Shown one piece after another: positions 1-64,000 of a stretch of 64,000 nt of DNA; position 1 is the first letter of the stretch, and every line of letters starts with the position of its first letter. Made by a program: the position numbers and the translations under genes. The notes below the pieces were generated by a model. That model was not told where the DNA came from. It ran no database searches and saw nothing but the letters and a program-made list of their open reading frames with translations. Origin of the DNA: Acanthochromis polyacanthus (Eukaryota; Chordata; Actinopteri; Pomacentridae); assembly GCF_021347895.1 (NCBI RefSeq), contig NC_067115.1, forward strand, positions 8,890,064 through 8,954,063. Direction: 5' to 3'.

Positions 1-446
1 TTTCTGGATCTAAAAAGTGGGCTTTAGGGTTCAGAGGGTTAAAATAATAAAATGAGATATTTAGAATTCAGCATAAGCAGATAAGCCAGAATTAACAATT
101 TTACTCAGTGGCTGAAAAAAAGGTTTGATGTTATTGACAAACATTATAAAAGAGACTATATTTGACACATTTGGTTAATATTATTATTATTGTTATTATA
201 AATTAGGATAGTGATGATTGACCTCTACAGCACAGCACAGTTTGGTTTCCATTCCTTTGTAAAATGACAGTTGTTAATTTGTTCTCCGTATAAAGATGAA
301 TTGTGTATTTTTTTTAACCATACAGTTACAGTGTCAACAAAACTGTATTTCCGAGAGAAAGAAATTGAAATAGTATAATTATCTAGAGATATGATTTTGT
401 GTTCATTGAATACATATTCTACATTAACGGACAGTACAGCAGTTGA

Positions 447-13242
<12,796 letters not shown>

Positions 13243-14299
13243 GATCCGGCGGCGGAGGACTTCGAACTCCAACAACCCCGATCCCTCCACCGCCCAAACT
13301 ATCAACAACAAAGCCACCTCTTTCCCTGCCCCCCTTCGTCATCGTCTTTGGACTCTGTTCCTATTGCACAGCCAGTCTCTATGGAACTGATGCATGCTTG
13401 CACAAACAGAAGACAAAGAATTTTAAAAAAAAAAATTCTGAGGCAAAAAGATGAAACAAACTGAAACTATGTGTACAATTTAAAGGGCTGATTTTTGCAC
13501 AAAGGTCGAATATTTTTTGTGCCTGGCATCTCTGCTGGGCGGCAGTTTGAATCAGACCATTTTGCAGAATGTTTGCGTCTCGAGCAGAGTGGGAAGGTCA
13601 AGTGAAGCAATATTCTCATCCAGGGAGCTACGGGGACACTGGATACAGACACTGGAGACTCTGTTACGTATATGCATTTACATTTACACCTACATATACA
13701 GTACCGAGACGACGCAGACCTCATTCACATGCGTTGATGGATAAGACTGGATTTGCTGTTACACACATGGATGACAAAAATTGACAGTGTTTGCCATATT
13801 ATTACTGGGAGGAGTTTGTTTCTGATGAGCTGTTTATAGGTCAAATATGGGCGTGCGGGCGGGGTCAACATCTTAACTAGATCTGGGTCAAATATCACCT
13901 GCAATTGGTTTGTTTTTCAATCTGCGTGGAGCTCGCTGAATCGCAACGGTGCAGATAATGTCACCTGTGCTTAGCTGACATTGGTTGCGTTGTCTTATGT
14001 GGCGAGCTCCACCCGTCTGTCGTGGGAGGGCTTTTATCACACCTTTGAAAGCGTTGGAATATTTGACCCAGGTCTGACTCTTAGCGAAGTAATCCGCTAG
14101 AAGCAATAACACGAGTTTGACTTTCTACTGTGTGCGATATTTCTATTTATCTCGCTGATTGCTAGATGAGGTTTTTGTTGTGTACAAGCGGACAGATGGG
14201 CAAACTGAGCCGGTGAACGGTGAACTTCTGTGGTGCCAACGTCATCAATTTTCATCTTCTGTAACAGGAAAGAAGCAAAAATATTTTATCATCATACAA

Positions 14300-14925
14300 G
14301 GGATGTCCTGATCAAGTTTGCTGAGTCCCAATCCGATACGTTCTTGTAGATAATACATACTTTACATATGTTGAAGTTCAATCCAGTGTGTGTGCTTGAC
14401 ACCTGAACAGCTCTGCAGTGCTTTAGTGCTGAGGCCTGTAGGGATGTTAGCAGTTAATCGATTAGTTAAAAATTCAACCGATTTAAAAATACGTTGACCA
14501 GTTCGACAGAAGACACCAGATGGAGACACTTCCTGTTAAATACTGTAGCCACCAGAGGAGGTGGACAGTTTTGTTAGTAAGCAGAGAGCATTGTGGGAGT
14601 TTAGCTAGTAAAGGGGCACCATGACAAAGACGTAGGTGGCACTTAATGACCTCAGACCAGAGTTTGTGTACGTGTGGCAACTGGCATAGACTTTGACGGC
14701 AAGTCTAACTAAAGACAAATGTCCACAAAACTTAATTCCTACCATTGATTATTGGTTGATGATTCCGCTGATATTTAAGTAAGAAATTATTTAAAATTCT
14801 TAGCATCCCGTGACTGATTTTGCTTTCTGTTTACGACACCTGTACAACAAAGAATTAAGGCTGAGATATGTGCTCAATAACGCCGATACTGATCAGTCTA
14901 AAGAGATCGGATCAGGACATCCCTA
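14300..14925. mobile_element. MITE-like element with AGGGATGTCCTGATC inverted ends
   Basis: The left end AGGGATGTCCTGATC at 14300 is the exact complement of the right end GATCAGGACATCCCT (to 14925). The interior shares blocks with the two tandem copies at 3429-4400 ('taatactgtagc', 'cagagagcattg', 'gcaccatgacaaagac', 'cttaatgacctc'). Short inverted ends and no ORF suggest a non-autonomous DNA transposon. A target duplication is not evident. Confidence 0.65.
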
Positions 14926-15708
14926 CATTATCCATCAAAAACTTCAGTAAACTTCAGCTGGTTTGCTTTCTGTCCAGCGTCTGCACAATTAAGGAACTCG
15001 AGCCCAAATCCAGTCGTCAAGCAGATGCCTTGTCGCTGATTGGTGAATGTGCTACTGATTGGCTTGCGAACCAATAAAAAACGCCTGAGGGTTGCGATGT
15101 AACTGGGCGGAGTGACGTAGATTTCAGCGTGCATTCGGGAGTGAATGTTTCTCTGTGATTATCATTGATACTGTACACGTGCTAGCGTTGGTTTAACTGT
15201 TTCAGAGCGTCTGTTCGCTGACACGGTGGTTGGGTTTACGGATCTATTATTTAAGAATTAAGATATAGCCATTTTTCAGAGCCATGTGTCAATAAAAATA
15301 CCATTTTAGCCTTGGTAAGCATCACTTAGATCACCGCCATAGTGGATTGTGTATCGAATGAACATTTCTAAATGCAACCCATCCATGATGCAACGTTTGT
15401 TTCTGTTGTTTTTGTGTGGTTAAATCGGCATCTGCGATGACTTTCTCATTGATCCCCGTTTGATCACAATTGCCAAGAGTCATCGGGTTGCTGTTGCCAT
15501 GGTTACCAAGTGCAGCTGAGAGCAAAAAATAAATAAAATCATAAATAAGGCAGCGAGTCCTTGTATGGAAATCTGCCTGTTTAGTTTTTTCATAGCGCTT
15601 GTGTCTTTTTAAACCGGTGGCAGCGATATGTCGTCAACTGCAATAACATGACATGATGCTTGTCTGGGAAAATGGACCTCCTCATCTGAGAATGAGGGCT
15701 ACAAGAGA

Positions 15709-15727
15709 GTGTGTGTGTGTGTGTGTG
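15709..15727 (+). repeat. (GT)n microsatellite
   Basis: About nine GT units in the probable sec14l1 3' UTR. Confidence 0.85.
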
Positions 15728-16515
15728 AGGGTGTATAATAATGAATGTTAGGCGGGGAGTTAAAAAATATGAAATAAGAAAATAAGATATGCCTGTAAAA
15801 TGTGTAAACGCTCACGGGAGTCGAAAACAACCCGACTAACTTCACCTGTGAGGCTGGGGTTTTCTCAAGCGGTTTGACTGATGAAGCAGCGTCAGTTCAA
15901 AATTAACTCCTTCTGTTTCTCTTCTCTTTGTCACCTGTACACTCCTTTTTCATTGTGTTTATCTCAGAAAGCAGAGTGGACTGAAAGGAGAGCTCACATG
16001 TTACTGTTTTATTTCCATTTGAACTCGGTGTTAGAAAGACTTCCGCTGTCTCCTGCAGCGTTTCTCATCAGGATCTCATCGACGAATGAGGGCTATAACT
16101 GTTTCGTCCGTCTCTCCTTCTTTTTCTGACATCGTTTGCATATCTTCTCTTTACCTAGATGTGAGGAACTGTGTAAAAACAAAACAAGTACATGTTTGGA
16201 TTAAAGAGAATATGGCGCCTTTACATTTTTCTGAAAACATTAAACTTGAATTATGAGAAACTGCTTGTGTCGCATTGATTTGTTTTTGTGGCTGAAAACT
16301 GTGTTAATGTGTTTTGGTACATTTTGTAACGCCGCTGGCTTCGTTCATCTGCTAATGACTTCATAATTAATGAGAATCGTGGAACTGGGTCTCATGTTTG
16401 CTGCATCACTGACTTCACTAATGAACACGGAAGACGATTTGTCCTCGATGACCTAAATTTCTACAGAATAGGATTTTTCAGGTAGGATTTTTATCTCAGT
16501 GGTTTTCGTCTTTAA

Positions 16516-16990
16516 CCCTACTGTTGTCTTCATTTATGGGCACCAAAAAATATATTGTTTTCCTGTCAAATAAACAAACAAAAAAAATAAAAAAAAAAAA
16601 TCAGCAAAAAATTCCCCAAATTTCAGAAAATTTGCAAAACCTTCAGGAAGAAACTTCCAATAATTTCTTTAAAAAATTTCCCTTTAAAAAATAAGGAAAT
16701 TCCTGTAAATATTTTCAAAAAATTCGTAAAAAGTTTCTAAAAAATCCTAAAAATATTTAAAGTGATTACATATCAGTAAAACTTGTAATATCTTTTAAGA
16801 ACATTCACCAAAAAATCAACCAAAATCCAGCAAATTTCTTAAACATTTTTGACATTTGACATTTCTTTTTTTCCACCAGCAAATGTTCAAAAACATTGAA
16901 AATGTGGACATCAGAATTTTACAGTGAAAATATAGTTTTTTTCCACATTTTCAAATTTTGAAACGGGTCAATTTTGACCCACAGGACATT
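16516..16990 (+). mobile_element. piggyBac-like MITE, 3'-truncated copy
   Basis: It begins right after TTAA (16512-16515) with CCCTACTGTTGTCTTCATTT and runs through 'ccaaatttcagaaaatttgc' to 'gggtcaattttgaccca..aggaca', where the ACAACAGGAGGG end is lost. The same family is complete at 39221-40257. TTAA plus CCC ends point to piggyBac-type mobilisation. Confidence 0.7.
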
Positions 16991-17009
16991 TTGTTTGATA
17001 TTGATTCCT

Positions 17010-17635
17010 TTCCTTCTCAGCCATTCCGTCTCTTTGAGGTTCTTTCTGCGTCTCTTTTTGATTGCTTTGCATCTATATGTGGTCATTTGTATTTAGTTTT
17101 GGTTAATCTGTGTCACATTTGAATTGTTCTGCAACTCTCTGTAACCATTCTGCATCTCTTTGAAGTGTTTTTACGTCACATATCCGTTCTTTTATCTCAT
17201 TTCACATCCATTTCTGCCTATTTGCATTTGATTTTAGTAATTCAGTGTCACGGTATGAGCGTTTAAGGTGATTCTTATGTCACATTTTGGTTATAGTTAT
17301 TATATATATGTCTTATTTATGTCTTCTCTTTGTGGTCATATTTAATTCTAATCATTTTTTATTAAATTTTTGTTGTTTTCCTTCTCTTTGTAGCTACAGT
17401 GTGTCTGTTTGAAGTCAATTTTGTGTCACATTTTGGTCATTTTCAGCGCCTTTGCAGCCATTCTGTCTACTTCAGGTCATTTCTGTGTCTCATTTTGATC
17501 GTTGTGCATGACCATTTAATTATCATTTATTTTTGGTTATAATGTGTCACAGTTTAATTGTTTCACATCTCTCCGTAGCCATTCGGTGTCTCTTTGATGT
17601 CATTTTTGTGTCACACTGGGGTTTTTTGTAGGTCA
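17010..17635 (-). repeat. Diverged tandem repeat, reverse orientation
   Basis: Irregular units built from 'gtcattttgtgtcaca' and 'tctctttgt'; on the minus strand they read as cAAAGAGAtgcaaAATGACc and tGTGACACAAAATgACC. Units are about 18-45 bp and poorly conserved. The same motif runs in the opposite direction from 17850 and from 20010. Confidence 0.65.
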
Positions 17636-17849
17636 ATCACAGAAGCTGATTCATCCCCAGTGACCTGAATCTTCTCACGGAATATTATTCGTCTTTCCTC
17701 TCCCATTTATCATCAGATTTATCTGCTGTTCTTCTCTGTAAAACTAGATACAAGTAGTAGAAAAAACCTGCTGCAGCTACAACAGCAACATGGTGCTGAT
17801 ACATTGATGATTTATTGGTAATAATTTAATAATGGCACATATAATAACA

Positions 17850-18345
17850 AATGGATGCAGAATGATCAAAATGAGACAAAATAACCTCAAAAGAGACACA
17901 GAGTATGCACAGAGAGATGGACAATGACTATAATGTGAAACTAAATACCAAAAATGAAATGCAAGTGAACACAAAGAGATGCACCGTGACAAAAACAATC
18001 ACCTAACAAGAGAGACAGAACGGTTACAAAGAGATTGAGAACAACCTAAATTTAATGCAGGCAACAAGAAATAGAAAAAAAATGATAAAACTGAGACAAC
18101 AATTCAATGCAAATGACCACAAAAAGACAAAATCGTCTGCATGTGACAGAAAAATAACCACAAAAGGATCCAGAGTGTCTATAAAGAAATGGATAACAAC
18201 CAAAGTATGACACAAAATCATGGAAATTAAAAGCCAGTGACCAGAAATAGACATAAAATGAAACACAAAATATTCTGAAAGAGACACAGAGGGAATGCAA
18301 AAAACATGGACAGCATGCAAAATGTGACACAAAACAACCAAAACT
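17850..18345 (+). repeat. Diverged tandem repeat, forward orientation
   Basis: Units of the same motif (acaaagagatgca, tgacacaaaatcaacc type) on the plus strand, starting about 215 bp after the reverse block ends. Together the two blocks form a large imperfect inverted repeat. Confidence 0.65.
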
Positions 18346-18731
18346 AAGTGATCAGTCAAGAAAGTCATTTATATATTAATTAACTACTAGTAAATAAACT
18401 GCTGACACACTGGTGATTCACTATTAATAGTCTGAAGATGGCACATAAAGTAATTTATCACTCAGAGGAACCAAACCAGAACTTTTACTACAATACTTTG
18501 GCTACATTTTTCAGCTCTGTACTTTTGCTTAAATAGGATTTTTCCTGCAAGATTTTCGCTTATACTGTAGTATTTTTCTACTTCTTCCATCACTGTTTTA
18601 TTGGTGCTATAAATCAAGTAATGCATTTTGCTATTTTCACTTTATCTTTTGGTATTTGATTTGATTTTGGCCTCAGCCCTGGTCCAGTGAATCACAAAAG
18701 TACTGTGAGGTGCCTTTATCTTTGACTTTAA

Positions 18732-19085
18732 CCCTCCTGTTGTCTTCATTTATTTGCACCAAAAAATATTGTTTCCTTGTCTGAAAAAATCCAAAAATTT
18801 AGCACAAAAATCCCAGATTTCTGAAAATTTGCAAAACCTTTAGGAAGAAATGTTCAGTAATTCTTTAAAAGTTTCTCTTAAAGGTTTTATTGAAAAAATC
18901 TTTTAAAAAAATCCCCCAAACTTGGCAAGAAAATTCTTGTAAATATTTTCAACAAATGAGTAAAAAATCTTCCAAAGAAATCCTAAAAATATCTGAAGTG
19001 GTTACAACTATATCAGTAAAACTTCTAATATTTTCTTTTAGAACATTCAGAAAAAAATCAACCAAAATCCAGTGAATTTCGCTGA
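18732..19085 (+). mobile_element. piggyBac-like MITE, second truncated copy
   Basis: TTAA at 18728-18731 is followed by CCCTCCTGTTGTCTTCATTT and the family body up to about 'accaaaatccagtgaatttc'. The right third, including the GGGTCA..TTTTGACCC block and terminal repeat, is missing. Confidence 0.7.
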
Positions 19086-19221
19086 TGGATTTTGACAGCT
19101 AAAACATCAGACACTGATTTTTTTTAATAGTTGCTTCTGTAATATCAGTCCTAATTAAAAGATTTGTTAATTTATTACAGTTGGATTGTTCTTGTAAAAA
19201 TAGTTTTGCAACTTAGAAGCA

Positions 19222-19318
19222 GTCCCTGCCTTCGCCCGTGTCAGCTGGGATAGGCTCCAGCCCCTCTGCGACCCTTGTGAGGATAAAGCGGTGTATAGAG
19301 AATGGATGGAAGGATGGA
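19222..19318 (+). repeat. SINE 3' fragment
   Basis: This matches the 3' part of the SINE at 44853-45226: 'ccttcgcccgtgtcagctgg', 'ataggctccagcccc', 'gaggataaagcggtgtatag' and a short GGAT-like tail. It is 5'-truncated and lies about 130 bp before the proposed endov promoter. Confidence 0.75.
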
Positions 19319-19424
19319 ACATAAAAGCAGTATTTTTGAATTAAATGTTGCTGTGAAAGGGTAATAAAACGGATGTACTTCACCGTTTCGGCCACGAGAT
19401 GTCAGGATTTACCCACTAAATGCC

Positions 19425-19560
19425 AGAGACGCGACGTCACTGACGCCATCCTCGCAGTGACATCAGCGCGTACGGAAGTAAACAGTCGGCCGCAGTCGGT
19501 GGATTTCTTCTGTGAAAAGCGTGTTTGCAGGTGAATGCTGGTCCGTCAGCAGCTGAACAG
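19425..19560 (+). promoter_or_regulatory. endov: Likely endov promoter and 5' UTR
   Basis: A local rise in G+C and CpG lies just before the start codon. It contains a CRE-like GACGTCAC (19433-19440) and an ETS/GABP-like ACGGAAGT (19472-19479), and there is no TATA box. This is the usual pattern of a broadly expressed housekeeping promoter. The transcription start is not determined; binding is inferred from motifs only. Confidence 0.5.
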
Positions 19561-60866
<41,306 letters not shown>

Positions 60867-60949
60867 ATCCAAAAAGGAAACTGAGGTAGGTGACAAAACA
60901 GTCGTCATACAAGTGTGGGCTCCCACACTTCAGCGTGCACATTCACACT

Positions 60950-60955
60950 AATAAA
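60950..60955 (+). terminator. endov: Candidate endov poly(A) signal AATAAA
   Basis: AATAAA lies 84 nt after the stop codon, a plausible 3' end if the final exon is not spliced at 60886. No transcript evidence. Confidence 0.4.
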
Positions 60956-61382
60956 CTCCATATGCTTAAAATAGGATTATCAGCCACACTGAGTGACTCA
61001 TCAAGGAATTTCCCCAAATCCCAAAGTAAAGCTGAGCTTGTTGGTAGAAAGCCTAATCATTCTCATCTAATTTGCTGCTTAAACTCGGCAAATTTATCGT
61101 AGAAGAGGACAAACAAAAGACAGACGTGTCTTCGGAAAAGTGAAATTGTTTCATGAGTTGCCAAATGATTATTTCTCTCACTGCCTTATTAGCTGCAGCA
61201 CAGCAGGAATAAAAGAAGATAGAAGCTGTGACAGAAGCTTGGCATCAACATAATATGGCAGGTCCTGATTTTTAGTGTGTTACCTCAGCAAGCAGATTAA
61301 AGATCAACCACTAGACAAGCTAGCCTTCTAAGAAATACCTTTGTAGGAAACATATTTTGTGCCCGAAAGCAAAGACTGACGT

Positions 61383-62300
61383 GTTGGCGTTGATCAAAAA
61401 TTTAGGACACAGTGTCTATAAAAATTCAAAACTGTACCTGATTTAAATTTGTCATCCTTTTTCGAAGCATTTGTGCTGTGATGCTCTGCTCCCAGTGCTC
61501 CTTCAACACTCCCTAATAGTCTTGCTATTCAAACATGGGAAGCACTATCTGTGATGAATCTCCTAAAGTGTGACGAAGTGGTGAAACTTCAACTTGAATT
61601 TGATTTAGGGAAAGAGGAAGAAGTCACAGGGAGCCAGATCTGGTGAATAGGATGACTAAGGGAATGGTAACTGCTGTCGTGCCACAGTTCAGGTTATCCG
61701 CACCAAAGGTTCTAACTCAGATGCATTCAAACGTTACAGTAGAACTTCATGGAAAAGCAGAAAGTCATGGAAAGAGGATACAAGCTGATCAGTAGTTTGA
61801 GGGACGGAGTGATGTGCTGCTTGTTCTTGGATTTAACTGCGTCTGCAGCTGTTGATTCCTGAATTGTTGATTAAAATCATCTGCAGCTTGTGTGATTTCT
61901 TCAACATGACAGTTTGGTTTCACTGCTGCTCCTCTTTCTGCTGTTTTGCTGTTAGAAGATTCATCCATTTAAATGCAGTGCCAAGTAAATCATGGAAGCA
62001 AAATCCGTCATGATTAAACTGTTTGCACTGAGCTCAAAGGCTGGGTTTGTGCTGTAAAAGTAATCGGAAGATTATTTAGAGGGTATTACATTGATCTTTA
62101 TTTAATTGGTACTGCCTGTGTTTAGAACTTTGTCTTGCCAGTCTGATTCTTGGAGATTCCCAGTCCTTAGCCACATGAATGTTGAAGTGAACAACAACTT
62201 CACTCCTGGTACTCCTGACCTGATACTTCTTTGTGCAGTTTTAGAAACTACAGCTATTCCACTGGGGGATGCCCTTCAGCATCCAGGCAGTTACTGCTCA
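61383..62300 (-). mobile_element. mariner relic
   Basis: The right-hand start 'ggcgttgatcaaaaatttag' resembles the ends of the mariner at 10779. On the minus strand 61606-61649 reads YSPDLAPCDFFLFP, the mariner motif with the third catalytic Asp (DD34D type), followed by a stop where Lys is expected. Further short blocks (ttttagaaactacagctatt; 61680-61740) are shared with 11100-11290. The other end is not defined. Confidence 0.7.
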
Positions 62301-62348
62301 TCAGTATTGCATGCAAACAGCTATCTTCTTGATAAACTTTCTTAGCAC

Positions 62349-63050
62349 TCATTGATTGATTAAGTTAAGCTTAACAAACCACAATACTGGTATTTTCGGG
62401 GGAAAAAATCCCTCTCTTACAACCATAACCACTTGTTTAGAAGCTTGATTAAGTTTAGGCACCAAAATTACCTGGTTTCGGAAAACGGCAAACTTTTGGT
62501 GAGAATACAACCCTTGGTGACTAATCTTGGCCTGACGCCGGTTGAGCTTCACCGGCTTGCTTGCTCCTTGTCTTTCTTCGACTCCAAACCGCTCTGCTCC
62601 CATGTTTATTGTGATGGTCTGGAGTTTCTGGTTGACACTACTCTTTGAGATGGATTCCAGGCACTTGTCTACATCCTCATCCAGTTGTAGCCACTCCTTA
62701 TTGTTAGCGACAGGCCACTTCACCCTACAGTGTTCTGAATTCCTGCCTGGCGATGGAACTCGTGTTGCTTGGAGGTTCCAGTTACTGTGGGGAGATTCCG
62801 GGCCTGGCTCCTCCTCTGTCTCAGCAGGTTCTGCAGTTGGTACAATGGGAACTGATGCATCAGCTGCTGTTCCTGAGCGCTGCTTCACTTGGTCCCTCCT
62901 GAGACATCTTCAGGCCCTTCAAGTGTTTGCAGACCTTGCCATAGATACATACTGTGCTCGTATTCCGTTGCTTGGGTCATTGATGATAATTCCGTCCGTT
63001 TGGGATCTTCACCCCCTCCCCTCTTGGGCATCCCTGGAGGTATGGGAACT
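62349..63050 (-). pseudogene. Decayed LINE-type retroelement ORF fragment
   Basis: On the minus strand an open stretch of 179 codons (62888-62349) contains HCRVKWPVANNKEWLQLDED and AERFGVEERQG. This resembles the region before the reverse transcriptase of R2/NeSL-like fish retroelements. In another frame just upstream (about 62900-62960) CIYGKVCKHLKGLKM looks like their zinc-finger segment. Frame changes and a missing RT show it is dead. The family assignment rests on memory of similar ORFs and is uncertain. Confidence 0.5.
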
Positions 63051-64000
63051 TTTGTTTATGACTGTAAATGTAATTTTGGGGCGACAGGGTGGCTGTAGTC
63101 CTGCAGCTAGTTGGGGTTCATCCTTAGAGGCTTGAACTTGTTCTGTTTCAGTGACAGTAAACAACTTCATCCTGCTTCAGCAGAGGGGGAAGTTTAAGAG
63201 TTTAAGAGCCTTTGACGGGTTCTCTGCAGTTTCAGAGGGGTGTGGATGGGGCAGAGGTGAGCCAAGGACTCCTGAGGTTAAGCAGATCTGCACAGGCAGT
63301 AAGAGAGAAGGAAGGATGAGCAGAGAAAAAGCCTTTGATCCTTTGATTCTCATCTGTAATAACAGGCAGAGCTGCTGAGTTTGACCCTACCTTCCTCATT
63401 ACCGATCAAAGCTGCAGACCCTTAGTATACTCAAATGCTTTCGAAAACTCACCCATCATGCGCTCTCGCCCTCCAAACCTGAGTTTTTCCCCACGTGCAC
63501 AGAATTAAACCACCAGGACCGAAGCGCAGATTCATATGTGAGCTCACAGGTTTGATCACACTCAAGCACCAGAGGATGTGTGCACTCTCACATCCCTGAT
63601 ACCCCACTGGGAAACATAATAGGATGTCCATGTTCATCCGCTGAGAAGCTGCCTGACGTTGTGAATCCTTTGAGCGCACTGAGGTCTTTGATCAGCCTCT
63701 CTACAAAGAGACGGAGACAGGCAATGGGGCTTTGTGCTGAGTCTGCAGGGCTGCAGCCGGTTCCTGCAGGCCTTAACCCAGCTTTACCCTCTAACTCAAC
63801 AGGCAGCCCATTTCACCAGAGCACTGTACCTGAGCAGATGGAGAAGATGCTTCAGGCAGGCGATCCCTGCATTTCCACTGTAGCAGGACTATCATTGGTG
63901 CATGTACGTCACTGAACATTCATTACACTGTTATATACACTGTCAAAGCATATCCCTTGAAGACAATGGTAATAATCTGGCAGCAGCTTTGTCAGAAAAA

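Larger units (their letters stand above)
13243..16250 (+). other. sec14l1: Probable sec14l1 3' UTR and flank
   Basis: No coding character follows the stop. Candidate poly(A) signals are AATAAA at 15291-15296, overlapping AATAAA motifs at about 15528-15538 and ATTAAA at 16200-16205 and 16239-16244. I cannot choose between them. The UTR would include the MITE at 14300-14925 unless cleavage occurs earlier. A (GT)n run lies at 15709-15727. Confidence 0.5.
16251..19424. other. sec14l1-endov intergenic region
   Basis: About 3.2 kb between the last candidate poly(A) site and the endov promoter. It holds two truncated piggyBac-like MITE copies, two tandem-repeat blocks in opposite orientation and a SINE fragment, each listed separately. 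No gene is seen; the minus-strand frames at 17777-18368 are low-complexity products of the tandem array. Confidence 0.7.
60956..64000. other. endov downstream region
   Basis: About 3 kb with a mariner relic (61383 to about 62300) and a decayed retroelement ORF (62349-63050). In 63130-64000 I recognise no gene; open frames there are short and lack family motifs. Confidence 0.6.

Noticed and set aside
17777..18368. Hydrophobic minus-strand frames as membrane proteins
   Set aside because: They are translations of the GACACAAAATGACC-type tandem repeat (Phe/Leu/Ser/Cys-rich by base composition). The same applies to 19988-21200.
62542..63135. 197-aa plus-strand frame downstream of endov
   Set aside because: Antisense to the retroelement ORF relic, which carries the recognisable motifs.

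Overview
The window is vertebrate nuclear DNA, almost certainly from a teleost fish. It has long GT-AG introns, two conserved vertebrate genes split into short exons, and a dense load of fish-type repeats: Tc1/mariner elements, hAT and piggyBac-like MITEs, a tRNA-derived SINE and LINE tails. Nothing prokaryotic or viral was seen. Both genes are read on the + strand; exon boundaries were placed by hand from splice consensus, frame continuity and remembered family motifs.

Layout. (1) 1-13242: the last ten coding exons of sec14l1, encoding the C-terminal 478 residues (CRAL-TRIO/SEC14 lipid-binding domain, then GOLD domain). The 5' part, including the PRELI domain, lies before the window. A long 3' UTR follows, perhaps to about 15.3-16.25 kb. 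(2) About 16.3-19.4 kb: intergenic, with piggyBac-like MITE copies and diverged tandem arrays in opposite orientations. (3) 19561-60866: a complete endov gene (endonuclease V, an inosine-specific ribonuclease in animals) in eight coding exons, giving 252 aa with all expected catalytic residues. Its last intron is about 21.8 kb long and leads to an 18-codon final exon. (4) 60.9-64 kb: repeat relics (a mariner fragment and a decayed LINE ORF); no gene recognised.

Mobile DNA is the most striking content. Two near-identical 1,635-bp Tc1-like elements lie in opposite orientation on either side of endov exon 5. One has an intact 344-aa DD34E transposase; the other is broken by a one-base expansion of an A run. 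A 29-bp minisatellite in intron 3 is built from the codons of a Tc1 transposase motif, and a related fragment begins four bases inside the donor site of intron 5. Nested insertions can be resolved by their target-site duplications: a hAT MITE inside a deleted mariner, and a 494-bp element inside a piggyBac-like MITE.

The two genes have no known joint pathway; their adjacency is synteny. The most interesting hypothesis is that the inverted Tc1 pair could make a long double-stranded, ADAR-editable hairpin in the pre-mRNA of endov, whose product cleaves inosine-containing RNA. That is inference only.
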